Source of the DNA: CADCVT01 sp036389485
GTDB lineage: Bacteria > Actinomycetota > Thermoleophilia > Solirubrobacterales > Solirubrobacteraceae
Direction of reading: 5' to 3'
NCBI GenBank assembly: GCA_036389485.1
Contig: DASVPR010000060.1
Coordinates: 62,001-126,000 of the forward strand
Length of the DNA: 64,000 nucleotides
Shown: positions 40,169 to 48,400 of the stretch, piece after piece
How positions within the stretch are numbered: the stretch's first letter is position 1
How the letters are laid out: each line of letters begins with the position of its first letter
The notes under the pieces: model-generated
The model's database searches: none
Seen by the model: the letters and a program-made list of their open reading frames with translations, nothing else
Told to the model about the DNA's origin: nothing
Made by a program: the position numbers and the translations under genes

Positions 40169-40887
40169 TCTCGGCGCGCGCCGTCGAGGGCCTCCCGGAG
40201 ATCCGCGCGGGCGACGACCTCGCGGCGATGCTCGCCGGCCACGTCCAGGACGGCGACGTCCTGGTGATCGCGCAGAAGGCGGTCTCCAAGGCCGAGGGCC
40301 GCGTCGTGAAGCTCGCCGGCGTCACCCCGTCCGAGGAGGCCAAGCGGCTCGCGGCCGAGCAGGGCAAGGAGGACGCGCGCCACGTCCAGCTCATCCTCGA
40401 CGAGTCGCAAGAGGTCCTCCGCGCCGAGCGCGGCGTGCTCATCTGCCGCACCCGCCACGGTTTCGTCTGCGCCAACGCGGGCGTCGACGCCTCGAACACC
40501 GAGCCAGGCACGGTCGTCCTCCTCCCGACCGACCCGGACGCCTCGGCGCGCGCGCTCCGGGCCCGCCTCGGCAAGCGCGTCGGCGTCGTCATCGCCGACT
40601 CCTTCGGCCGCGCCTGGCGCCACGGCCAGTGCGACGTCGCCATCGGGATCGCCGGCCTGAGCCCCCTCGACGACTGGCGCGGCCGCCGCGACCCCCACGG
40701 CCGCGAGCTCAAGGCGACCTGGATCGCGATCGCCGACCAGGCGGCGGCCGCCGCAGACCTCGCCCGTACCAAGGACTCCCGCGAGCCGGCGGTGATCGTG
40801 AGGGGTCTCGAGGAGCACGTCACCGCGGACGACGGGCCGGGAGCGGCGGCGCTGATCAGACCGCCCGGCGAGGACCTCTTTCGTTGA
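40165..40887 (+). CDS. cofE: F420-0:gamma-glutamyl ligase (CofE), single-domain
   Basis: This 240-aa protein has LVIAQKAVSKAEGRVV, VLICRTRHGFVCANAGVDASN and VIADSFGRAWRHGQCDVAIGIAGL, the CofE signature. It adds glutamate residues to F420-0 with GTP. It lacks the C-terminal nitroreductase-like domain of mycobacterial FbiB, so dehydro-F420-0 reduction must be done by another protein if PEP is the precursor. It is convergent with the B2-like gene, six bases apart. Confidence 0.95.
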   Translation: MISARAVEGLPEIRAGDDLAAMLAGHVQDGDVLVIAQKAVSKAEGRVVKLAGVTPSEEAKRLAAEQGKEDARHVQLILDESQEVLRAERGVLICRTRHGFVCANAGVDASNTEPGTVVLLPTDPDASARALRARLGKRVGVVIADSFGRAWRHGQCDVAIGIAGLSPLDDWRGRRDPHGRELKATWIAIADQAAAAADLARTKDSREPAVIVRGLEEHVTADDGPGAAALIRPPGEDLFR

Positions 40888-40893
40888 CGCGGG

Positions 40894-41268
40894 TCACGCG
40901 GCCGTCGCCGACACGCGCGTCAGCTCGGTGAACTCGTCGCTGCGCGACTCCGGGTCGCCGTCGAGCCACGCGTGCGCCTTGAAGCCCTCCGCGGGCGGGG
41001 TCACGCCGATGATGAGGTCGCGCTGGTCGCCGTGCGCCGCGTGCCAGCGCTGCCGGACGCTCGCCTTGACGAGGCACGTGGCGCTGGTGCGGCGGATGAC
41101 CGCGTTGACGCCGCGGATCGCGCGCGGCGGCAGGTCCGGCAGCGGCGGGAGGTCGAGAGCGCGGTAGTCGTTGCCGTCGCCGAGCTCGCGCCGCGCCGCG
41201 CGCACCGCCCGGGCCGCCCACCAGGCCGCGCGGAGGGACGCGAGGTCGGGCGGGTGGCGCAGGTTCAT
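40894..41268 (-). CDS. Lasso-peptide B2-like transglutaminase-fold protein
   Basis: This 124-aa protein matches the C-terminal protease domain of lasso-peptide B2/McjB proteins (Transglut_core3). TSATCLVKASVRQRW contains the putative nucleophile C65, and GFKAHAWLDGD contains H99 and D103, giving a Cys-His-Asp triad. No lasso precursor, cyclase (asparagine-synthetase-like) or B1/RRE gene is nearby. It lies 40 bases after FO synthase on the same strand. It may act as a stand-alone cysteine protease; a real lasso cluster is unlikely here. Confidence 0.72.
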   Translation of the reverse strand: MNLRHPPDLASLRAAWWAARAVRAARRELGDGNDYRALDLPPLPDLPPRAIRGVNAVIRRTSATCLVKASVRQRWHAAHGDQRDLIIGVTPPAEGFKAHAWLDGDPESRSDEFTELTRVSATAA

Positions 41269-41308
41269 GGGGCCGCGCCCCTCGCGAGACGCGGCGCGGC
41301 GCGGCCGC

Positions 41309-43525
41309 TCACGCCGCGAGCGGCAGCGGGTGGCGCCGGACGATGTCGTACAGCGTCGTGCGCTCGGCCGCGGGACGCCCGGCGCGATGCGCGGCGGCGA
41401 CGAAGTCGGCCGGCATGAGCTTCACACCGTGGTAGGAGCCGGCCATGCGGCTGATCGACTCCTCCATCAGCGTGCCGCCGAGATCGTTGACGCCCCAGCG
41501 CAAGGCCTCGGTCGCCGCGTCGAGGCCCATCTTCACCCACGACGCCTGCACGTTGCGGATGCTCCGCCCGAGCGCGAGGCGGAAGACCGCGGTGTGCTTG
41601 AGGTTCTCCTCCCGCGAGATCTCCTCGACGCCGTGCGTGCGCCCGAGCAGCGTGTGGAACGGGATGAACGACAGCGGCACGAACTCGGTGATCCCGCCGG
41701 TGCGCTCCTGCAGCTCGCGGATGACGCGCATGTGCTCGGCCAGCTCCCACGGCTCCTCGACGTGGCCGAACATCACCGTCGACGTCGAGCGCAGCCCCGC
41801 CGCGTGCGACGCCTCGATGATCTCGACCCAGCGTGCGACCGGCAGCTTGTTCGGGCTGATCCGCTCGCGGACGCCGTCGTGGAGCACCTCGGCGGCGGTG
41901 CCCGGCGTCGAGTCGAGCCCGGCCTCGCGCAGCCGGCCCATCACCTCGAGCGGCGGAAGGCCGGTGACGTCGCACATGTGCGCGATCTCCATCGGCGAGT
42001 ACGCGTGGAGGTGGATATCCGGCGCGACCTCCTTCGCCAGACGCAGCCAGCCGAGGTAGTCCTCGAGGCCCCAGTCGGGGTGGATGCCGGACTGCATGCA
42101 GATCTCGGTCGCCCCGAAGGCGACGGCCTCGCGAACGCGCTTCACGAACTCGTCGCGGTCGTGCTCGTAGGCGTCCGGGGAGCGGCGGCCCTGCCCGAAG
42201 CCGCAGAACGCGCAGCCGACGATGCAGACGTTCGACACGTTGATGTTGCGGTTGACGACGTACGTGACCTCCTCGCCCGCGACCTCGGCGCGCAGCTCGT
42301 CCGCGGCCGCGCGCATGTCCTCGATGGCCTCGGGCCGCGTCTCCGCGAACAGCGCCGTCAGCTCCTCCGCGGTCAGCCACCGCCCGTCGCGCGCCTTCGC
42401 CACCGCGGGCCCCACGACGTCGCGGCGGATCGCGAAGGGCGCGTCGGTCCGCCCGCTTCCGCGCCGCGGGATGAACGACCAGTACCGCGCCTTGACGACG
42501 TCGAGGACGCCCTGCGCGACCCAGTCCGCGTCGAGGTACTGGGGGTAGACGCAGAGGCGCTCGCTCAGCGCGACGCCGTCCCGCGCCAGGCGCTTGCGCA
42601 CCTGAGCCGGCGACGGGAACGGGTGCTCGGGCGAGATGTGGTCGCCGTTCGCGCTGAGGCCGCCGAGGTCGGTGGCGCCGGCGGCAACGAGCTCCGGCCA
42701 CCAGTCCGCGAGGTTGGGCGGGACCTGGATCCCGACGCCCGGCAGCAGCTCGCGGGCGGCCGCGATGAGCCGCTTCATGTCGTCGATCGTCACCGGCGAC
42801 GACCACGCCGGCGCGTCGTGCATCGGCCCGTCGTGCAGCCCTGTCCGCCAGTACTGGTCCGCCGCCTCGGTGGCGATCTCCGCGGGCTCCTCGCCGTAGT
42901 AGCGGCGGTGCGGGACGAAGTTCTGGAGGATCACCTCCTGGAGGTGGCCGAACTCGTCGTGCACGGCCGCGAGCGCGCGCAGCGACGCGATCCGGTCCTC
43001 CTCCGACTCGCCGATCCCGACGAGGATCCCGCTCGTGAAGGGGATCCTCAGCTCGCCGGCGGCGCGGATCGTGTCGAGGCGCGCCGCGGGGTGCTTGGTC
43101 GGCGAGCCCTGGTGCGCGACGAGGTCGGGCACCACCGACTCGAGCATCAGGCCCTGCGAGGCGGTGACCTCGCGCAGCCGCGCCAGGTCGCGCCGCTCGA
43201 GCACGCCGAGGTTCGTGTGCGGCAGCAGCCCGCACTCGAGCCCCTGCTCGCACGCCCAGACGACGTAGGCGACGAAGTCCGCGAAGCCCCACTCGCGGAG
43301 CTGCTCCAGGACGCCCGGATGGTGGTCGGGCGCCTCGCCGGTGAGGACCAGCAGCTCCTTGACGCGGCGCTTCGCGGCGCCCTCCACGAGCCGGACGACT
43401 TCGTCCGGCTCGTGCAGGTGCGGGCGGTGCGTCGCGAACGCGCAGTACTTGCAGTAGCACCGGCACGTCCGCGACAGCGACAGCGTGACGTTGCGCGAGA
43501 AGGTGACGCGGCGCCGCATGGCCAC
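41309..43525 (-). CDS. fbiC: 7,8-didemethyl-8-hydroxy-5-deazariboflavin (FO) synthase, CofG-CofH fusion
   Basis: This 738-aa bifunctional radical-SAM protein has two CX3CX2C clusters: C21, C25, C28 in CRCYCKYC and C434, C438, C441 in CIVGCAFC. The N-half is CofG-like (LTGEAPDHHPGVLEQLREWGF), the C-half CofH-like (ICMQSGIHPDWGLEDYLGWL). It makes FO from tyrosine and the riboflavin precursor 5-amino-6-ribitylamino-uracil. GTG 43525 or ATG 43519 can start it. It follows the aquaporin gene by 18 bases and precedes the B2-like gene, so the three may share a transcript. Confidence 0.97.
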   Translation of the reverse strand: MAMRRRVTFSRNVTLSLSRTCRCYCKYCAFATHRPHLHEPDEVVRLVEGAAKRRVKELLVLTGEAPDHHPGVLEQLREWGFADFVAYVVWACEQGLECGLLPHTNLGVLERRDLARLREVTASQGLMLESVVPDLVAHQGSPTKHPAARLDTIRAAGELRIPFTSGILVGIGESEEDRIASLRALAAVHDEFGHLQEVILQNFVPHRRYYGEEPAEIATEAADQYWRTGLHDGPMHDAPAWSSPVTIDDMKRLIAAARELLPGVGIQVPPNLADWWPELVAAGATDLGGLSANGDHISPEHPFPSPAQVRKRLARDGVALSERLCVYPQYLDADWVAQGVLDVVKARYWSFIPRRGSGRTDAPFAIRRDVVGPAVAKARDGRWLTAEELTALFAETRPEAIEDMRAAADELRAEVAGEEVTYVVNRNINVSNVCIVGCAFCGFGQGRRSPDAYEHDRDEFVKRVREAVAFGATEICMQSGIHPDWGLEDYLGWLRLAKEVAPDIHLHAYSPMEIAHMCDVTGLPPLEVMGRLREAGLDSTPGTAAEVLHDGVRERISPNKLPVARWVEIIEASHAAGLRSTSTVMFGHVEEPWELAEHMRVIRELQERTGGITEFVPLSFIPFHTLLGRTHGVEEISREENLKHTAVFRLALGRSIRNVQASWVKMGLDAATEALRWGVNDLGGTLMEESISRMAGSYHGVKLMPADFVAAAHRAGRPAAERTTLYDIVRRHPLPLAA

Positions 43526-43543
43526 GCCAACTCTACGCGGCCG

Positions 43544-44446
43544 CTACACGGCGCCGGGCCCTGCCCCGCCGGGCCCCTCCCCGCCGCGCGGGCGCTCCGG
43601 CGTGTCGACGCCCGTCGGCAGCTCGACGTCGCCGCCGCGCGGGCTCTCGGCCGCGCCGCTGAGCGTGTCGACCGGCCGTCGGCCGACCCTGCCCTCGGGC
43701 GCGAGGATGAGCGCGGTGTAGAGCACGCCGGCCAGCAGCGCGCCGACGACCGGGCCGAGCGTGTAGGCGACGATGAACTCACCGACCTTCTCGCCGTCGC
43801 CGACCACCGACGGGCCGAGCGCGCGGGCCGGGTTCAGCCCCGCGCCGGTCAGCGGGCCGATGACCATGACCGCGAAGCCCAGGGTGCCGCCGATCACGAG
43901 GCCGGCCCAATCGCGGGCGCCCTTCGGGTTGACGGCGACGCCCATGATCGCCCACATCAGCGCGAAGGTCCCGAGCAGCTCGGCCAGGAAGCCGGCGAGC
44001 GCCTTGCCCTGGAGGAACTGGTCGGAGATCAGCGTCGCGCCGTAGCCGCCGGCGCCGGAGCCCTCGTCGCTGAGCAGCAGCTTGACGAGGAGCGCCCCGA
44101 GGAAGCCGCCGATGATCTGGAGCAGCACGTAGATCGCGGCGTCGATCGGCCCGATCTTCCGCAGCGCCGCGAGCGTCACGGTCACGGCGGGGTTGAAGTG
44201 CGCGCCCGACGCATGCCCGAGCGTGTAGACGAGCATCGTCAGCAGCAGGAAGTGCAGCAGGCCGATCACCGACCAGTCGGTGAAGCCGAGGCCGTCGGCC
44301 GAGTTGATCGTCACGACGGCGCCGATGAAGAAGACCAGCAGCAGCGTGCCGATCAGCTCGGCGGCGAAGGCCTCCGGCCCGCGGCGGGCCAGGTCGTCGT
44401 CGCGGGTGTCGACACGCGTTGTCGTCACTGCACCTGTGGCTTCCAC
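43544..44446 (-). CDS. Aquaporin / glycerol-facilitator (MIP family)
   Basis: This 300-aa channel has six membrane helices and the two NPA boxes, HFNPAVT and GLNPARALGPS. The N-terminus is hydrophilic with VDTRDDDLARRGPEA; the C-terminal tail is Pro/Gly-rich. The selectivity filter cannot be assigned without alignment, so water versus glycerol is open. GTG 44446 is chosen because GGAGGA lies 3-8 bases upstream; GTG 44428 lacks such a site. It is followed closely by fbiC. Confidence 0.92.
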   Translation of the reverse strand: MEATGAVTTTRVDTRDDDLARRGPEAFAAELIGTLLLVFFIGAVVTINSADGLGFTDWSVIGLLHFLLLTMLVYTLGHASGAHFNPAVTVTLAALRKIGPIDAAIYVLLQIIGGFLGALLVKLLLSDEGSGAGGYGATLISDQFLQGKALAGFLAELLGTFALMWAIMGVAVNPKGARDWAGLVIGGTLGFAVMVIGPLTGAGLNPARALGPSVVGDGEKVGEFIVAYTLGPVVGALLAGVLYTALILAPEGRVGRRPVDTLSGAAESPRGGDVELPTGVDTPERPRGGEGPGGAGPGAV

Positions 44447-44512
44447 TCTTCCTCCGAGGTTCGCGAAGCGGTTCAGACGTCCAGCGGCGGGATGGTACGT
44501 CACACTCCGGCG

Positions 44513-45109
44513 GTGCGACGCGCTCTGCTCGCGACGGCCGTTGCCGCGCTGACACTCTTGAGCGGATGCGGCGCGACGCGAGGGTCGGGCGGCACCGACG
44601 ACGCGACGCTCGTGCTCGGCTCCCCACCCCGCGCGATCCACGCCGGGATCTACACCGCGCTGGCGCGGGACTTCGACGGCGGAGAGGGCGTGAGCCTCCG
44701 GATTCGAGAGGCGCGCGGCGATTTCACGATCCTCGCCGCCGAGGACCTCGTCGCCGCGCGCGCGGGCGGCGACGACGTGGTCGGCGTCATGGCGATCACG
44801 CAGGAGCCGCTCGTCGTGCTCGCCGTAGCGCGCGAGACGCTCGACGAGGACCGCGACGTCGTCGACGGCACGGTCGCCGCGCTGCGGCGCGGCTACGAGG
44901 AGGTGCTGAAGGACCCGGAGCTCGCGGTCGAGACAATGGTCCGCCGCGTCCGCGCACTCGACCGGGAGACCTTGCTGCGCGACCTGCGCCGGGTGAGCCC
45001 GGCGTTCACGGCCGGCGTCGCCCGGTTCGGGGACTTCGACCGCGCGCGGCTGGAGGCGTTCGCGAAGCGGCGCGGCATCGACGTCGACGCCGCGTTCCTG
45101 CTGGAGTGA
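44513..45109 (+). CDS. Shortened NMT1/THI5-like substrate-binding lipoprotein
   Basis: This 198-aa lipoprotein starts VRRALLATAVAALTLLSGC (lipobox cysteine 19). The opening DATLVLGSPPRAIHAGIYTALARDF matches NMT1/THI5-like thiamine-precursor binding proteins, as does the end of the first lobe (VVGVMAITQEPLVVLAV). The second lobe is much shortened: it passes directly to RETLDEDRDVVDGTVAALRRGYEEVLKDPELAVETM. Family members are usually around 300 aa or more. No ABC permease or ATPase is adjacent. ATG 44492 is an alternative start. Confidence 0.65.
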   Translation: MRRALLATAVAALTLLSGCGATRGSGGTDDATLVLGSPPRAIHAGIYTALARDFDGGEGVSLRIREARGDFTILAAEDLVAARAGGDDVVGVMAITQEPLVVLAVARETLDEDRDVVDGTVAALRRGYEEVLKDPELAVETMVRRVRALDRETLLRDLRRVSPAFTAGVARFGDFDRARLEAFAKRRGIDVDAAFLLE

Positions 45110-45733
45110 CTACTGCGTCCAGAAGGACGTCCGGCCCAGCGCGCCCGCCTTCGACATCCCGAGGTGGACGTGGTCGCGGTGCGCGGTCGTCCGGTCGACC
45201 TTCTTGTCCGGCCTCCCGTCGCGCTTGAAGCACGCGTCGTACTTCTTGAACTGCTCCATGCCGGCGGGTGGGTGGGCACCCCAATAGGAACAGTCCCAGA
45301 TGATCTCCTGCACTCCCATGCGGCGGGCGAGGGCGAACTTGTTGCCGGCGCTGTCGGGCGCGAGCAGCAGCGCGATCAGCTTCGCGGCCGCCGCGCGGTC
45401 GGCGGCGTCGTACGCGTCGAGGTGCCAGTCGATCGCGCGGTTCTCGGCGTGCAGCGACGCCGACCCCTTCCCCCACGTCTCGCACCGGTAGCTGCCCCAG
45501 AAGACGCCGCGGGCGTTGCGCTGCAGCCAGGCGACCATCGCGTCCATGCCGGGGCGCGCGGCCTTCGGCGTGCAGCGCCTCGCGGCGTCGTACTCGATCG
45601 GGTCGATCTCGGTGCCGGCCAGGCGGTTCGCCGGGTTGCCGGCGACCGGGAGCTGCGCGTCGGGCAGGCGGAAGCCGTGCGCGGCGGGCGCCGCGACGGC
45701 GAGGGCGAGCAGCGCGACGAGCAGATGACGCAC
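45110..45733 (-). CDS. Secreted extensin/M15-like zinc peptidase-fold protein
   Basis: This 207-aa protein has a Sec signal (VRHLLVALLALAVAAPAAHG). Conserved-looking histidines and aspartate occur as SLHAENRAIDWHLDA (H95, D102, H104) and TTAHRDHVHLGMS (H185, H188, H190), an arrangement like LAS/M15 and extensin-like zinc peptidases that cut peptidoglycan. Four cysteines (RRCTPK, YRCETW, WDCSYW, DACFKR) suggest two disulfides. GTG 45733 has GGAGG six bases upstream; GTG 45739 would abut that site. Confidence 0.68.
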   Translation of the reverse strand: MRHLLVALLALAVAAPAAHGFRLPDAQLPVAGNPANRLAGTEIDPIEYDAARRCTPKAARPGMDAMVAWLQRNARGVFWGSYRCETWGKGSASLHAENRAIDWHLDAYDAADRAAAAKLIALLLAPDSAGNKFALARRMGVQEIIWDCSYWGAHPPAGMEQFKKYDACFKRDGRPDKKVDRTTAHRDHVHLGMSKAGALGRTSFWTQ

Positions 45734-45810
45734 ATTCACCCTCCGAGGGTCGGCAGCGGCGGCGCGGCCATGAAGCCGCGACGGCGGCGGCTGGACGCTC
45801 GGCGGCCGCG

Positions 45811-46170
45811 CTAGGAGGCGTCCAGGCGGGCCACGAGGTCGGCGCCCTCGCGCGCCATCCGCGAGCGCGGGACGACGAGGTCGAAGCCCGCCTCCTCGGC
45901 CTGCCGGCGCACGTCGACGTCCACGTGGGAGTAGAACGCGAGCGCCTTGACGCGGCCCGCCTCGCCGCCGGCGCGCAGCGTGTCGAGGAGCTTGGCGCCG
46001 TCGACGTCGTCGGTCGTGAGGTCGACGACGAGGACGTCCGTGCCCGCGATCTGGTCCCACACGTCGGTCTCGCCCATCGCCATCTCGACGTCGTGGCCGG
46101 CGGCCTCGAGCATCGCCTTGACCTTCGAGCCGAAGAGCAGGTCGGGGACCAGGGCGAGGACGCGGCTCAA
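45811..46170 (-). CDS. Atypical response-regulator receiver domain protein
   Basis: This 119-aa single-domain protein has a CheY-like layout: LVPDLLFGSKVKAMLEAAGHDVEMAM, TDVLVVDLTTDDVDGAKLLDTLR, VKALAFYSHVD and VVPRSRM. The phosphoacceptor aspartate in VVDLTTDD is kept, but the N-terminal acidic pair is reduced and the KP lysine replaced, so phosphorylation is uncertain. TTG 46170 overlaps the stop of the upstream gene (TTGA). No kinase is nearby. Confidence 0.62.
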   Translation of the reverse strand: MSRVLALVPDLLFGSKVKAMLEAAGHDVEMAMGETDVWDQIAGTDVLVVDLTTDDVDGAKLLDTLRAGGEAGRVKALAFYSHVDVDVRRQAEEAGFDLVVPRSRMAREGADLVARLDAS

Positions 46171-46529
46171 AACGCGCGCGAGTCGCGGAACTCGCGGCGG
46201 ACCGACTCGGGCCGGCCCCACATCGGGACGATCTCGGAGCGGCCCTGCTTGACCTCGCGCACGCGCAGCTCGCCCGCGATGCCCGCCTCGTCGAGGTTCT
46301 TCAGCGTGCCGTGGGTCGCGGGCGCGGCGGCCGCGTGGCCGAACCGGTGCGCGACGTTGACCCGCCAGTGCCAGTCGTGCTCCGAGTACGGCTGCGCGTT
46401 GACGACGACCATGTACGTCGCGGCCTCGACGTAGCGGGCCTCGTCGAAGATGCGGACGTCCAGCTCGAGGTCGGTCCAGTCGTCGGGCAGCGAGTCGACG
46501 ATCTGCTGGAAGGTGTCGGCGAGGCCCAT
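46167..46529 (-). CDS. Conserved-looking small protein of unknown function
   Basis: This 120-aa soluble protein begins MGLADTFQQIVDSLPDDWTDLELDVRIFDEARYVEAATYMVV and has an alpha-beta pattern with many aromatic and acidic residues (YSEHDWHWRVNVAHRFG). I recognise no family. It is coupled through TTGA to the pseudo-receiver, so the two may work together. It is divergent from ygfZ with a 27-base gap. Confidence 0.65.
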   Translation of the reverse strand: MGLADTFQQIVDSLPDDWTDLELDVRIFDEARYVEAATYMVVVNAQPYSEHDWHWRVNVAHRFGHAAAAPATHGTLKNLDEAGIAGELRVREVKQGRSEIVPMWGRPESVRREFRDSRAF

Positions 46530-46556
46530 CGAGCGGCCGAAACTACCATCGTCAGC

Positions 46557-47507
46557 GTGGCGACGACCCTCACCGACGAGTACGCGGTCCTGACGACCGC
46601 CTGCGGCCTCGTCGACCGCTCCGAGCGGGGCAAGCTCGCGCTGACGGGCGCGGACGCCAAGGAGTTCCTCAACGGGCAGATCACGAACGACGTCGCCGCG
46701 CTGCAGCCGGGCCACGGGTGCTACGCCGCGTTCCTGACCCACAAGGGGAAGATGCGCGGGGACCTGCGCGTGCTCGACGCCGCCGACGAGCTCCTCCTGG
46801 ACACCGAGCGCGTCGCGCTGCAGCCGCTGTTCGACATGATCCGGCGCTTCAGCGTCGGCCACGACGTGCAGCTCCACAAGCGGACGCTCCAGCGCGCGCT
46901 GTTCTCGCTCGTCGGCCCGCGGGCGGGACACGTCGTGCCGGGCGTCCCGGACCTTGAGCACGCGCACGTGGTGACGGACTTCGGCCGCGCGATCCGCACG
47001 GCGGACGGGATCGACGTCCTGTGCGACGCCGAGCAGGCCGGCGCCGTGCGCGCCGCGCTGATCGAGGCCGGCGCGGTGGAGGTGAGCGAGGACGCCGCCG
47101 AGATCGTCCGCGTCGAGCGCGGCCGTCCCCGCTACGGGATCGACATGGACGACGGCACGATCCCCGAGGAGGCGGCGCTCAACGAGCGCGCGGTGTCCTT
47201 CACGAAGGGCTGCTACGTCGGCCAGGAGACCGTCGCGCGCCTGCACTGGAAGGGCAAGCCGAACCGCCATCTCCGCGGCCTCCGCCTATCCGAGCCGGTC
47301 GCGGGCGGGGGCGAGCTGCGCGCCGAAGGCAACCCCTCGCGCGTGCTGGGCCGCGTCGGCAGCAGCGTGGTGTCACCCGTGCACGGCCCGATCGCGCTCG
47401 CCATCGTCCGCCGCGAGGCCGCGCCGGGCGACACGCTCACCGTCGGCGACGGCGAGGCGACCGCGGTCGTCGTCGACCTTCCCTTCACGGCGGACGCCGC
47501 CGCCTAG
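46557..47507 (+). CDS. ygfZ: YgfZ/GcvT-family folate-binding protein
   Basis: This 316-aa protein has the diagnostic KGCYVGQE in SFTKGCYVGQETVARLHWKGK, the N-terminal LALTGADAKEFLNGQITNDV and a C-terminal barrel (GRVGSSVVSPVHGPIALAIVRRE). YgfZ helps repair or make certain Fe-S clusters in a folate-dependent way. This is relevant because the window includes the Fe-S enzyme FO synthase, though no operon link exists. Confidence 0.92.
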   Translation: MATTLTDEYAVLTTACGLVDRSERGKLALTGADAKEFLNGQITNDVAALQPGHGCYAAFLTHKGKMRGDLRVLDAADELLLDTERVALQPLFDMIRRFSVGHDVQLHKRTLQRALFSLVGPRAGHVVPGVPDLEHAHVVTDFGRAIRTADGIDVLCDAEQAGAVRAALIEAGAVEVSEDAAEIVRVERGRPRYGIDMDDGTIPEEAALNERAVSFTKGCYVGQETVARLHWKGKPNRHLRGLRLSEPVAGGGELRAEGNPSRVLGRVGSSVVSPVHGPIALAIVRREAAPGDTLTVGDGEATAVVVDLPFTADAAA

Positions 47508-48331
47508 AGCCCGAACGCGAGCGCGATCACCAGGGCGATCGCGACGAGCCAGCCCAGCAGCGCGGCGGCGACGAACAAGGGCGGCGCGGCCGGCGCGCGG
47601 CGCCCCGCAGGCGCGGCGAACGGCGCGTAGCGCGGCGGCTCGAACGACATCTCCGCGGGCGCGGGCGGCGGAGGAGGCCACGCGGAGGGCCGCCGCTCGG
47701 TCCACGGCGGAGGCTCCTGCCAGGGCGCCGCGCCACCGCGAGGATCCGGCCACGGATCGCCACCGCGCGGCTCGCCTCCGCGCGGCTCCGCCCGCGGCTC
47801 CGGCGCGCCGCGCTCCACCCACGGATCCGCTCGGGGCGGCGGGGGCGTGCGCTCGACCCACGGGTCCGGCATCGGCCACCGCTCGGGCGAGGGGGTCGCC
47901 GGCTCGCCCCGGGCCGGCGCCCCCTCGCCGGACGGAGCCCGGCGCCCGCCGCCTGAGGCAGGCGCGACCCCCTCGGGCTCCGGCGGCCCGCCCCATCCGC
48001 GCTCGCCTCCACCCTCGCCGCTCGCCGTCGCCGGCGTCGAGATGACCTCGACCCGCGCGTTGCCGCGAGGTGCGGAGAGTGGTCCCGGAGGCGGCGGCGA
48101 GCGGTGCGGCTGGGCAAGGACCTCGGCGGGCGCGGCCCCGTAGGCCGGCGACCGGCGCGGGAACGGCTCGGCCTCCGCGGCGGCGAGCCCGCGCTCGACC
48201 GCGTCGAGCACCAGCGAGAGGTCCTCGTGGAGGGCGCGCAGCCGGGCCGCGTAGTCCTCGACGGGCTCTCCCGGGCGGGGCAGGAACGATCGGACGTCCG
48301 CTGCCGGCGGCTCCGCGTGAGGCTCGCTCAT
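47504..48331 (-). CDS. Proline-rich C-tail-anchored membrane protein
   Basis: This 275-aa protein begins with a helical segment (PGEPVEDYAARLRALHEDLSLVLDAVERGLAAAEAE) and continues with a long Pro/Gly/Arg-rich region with repeats of DPWVER and EPRGG (about residues 150-205). A single C-terminal membrane segment (PLFVAAALLGWLVAIALVIALAFGL) anchors it. No domain is recognised; a scaffold or wall-spanning role is possible. It is convergent with ygfZ, overlapping by four bases. Confidence 0.6.
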   Translation of the reverse strand: MSEPHAEPPAADVRSFLPRPGEPVEDYAARLRALHEDLSLVLDAVERGLAAAEAEPFPRRSPAYGAAPAEVLAQPHRSPPPPGPLSAPRGNARVEVISTPATASGEGGGERGWGGPPEPEGVAPASGGGRRAPSGEGAPARGEPATPSPERWPMPDPWVERTPPPPRADPWVERGAPEPRAEPRGGEPRGGDPWPDPRGGAAPWQEPPPWTERRPSAWPPPPPAPAEMSFEPPRYAPFAAPAGRRAPAAPPLFVAAALLGWLVAIALVIALAFGL

Positions 48332-48400
48332 CCTTGGCTCGAGTTCGTGGCTCTCCGCCTCATGTGGCCGCCGGCTCCATCCGACGGCATCCAGTTCACA

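Noticed and set aside
40894..41268. Lasso peptide biosynthetic cluster
   Set aside because: Only a B2-like protein is present; no precursor, cyclase or RRE protein nearby.
46557..47507. Glycine-cleavage T protein (GcvT)
   Set aside because: KGCYVGQE and the short length identify YgfZ, not GcvT.
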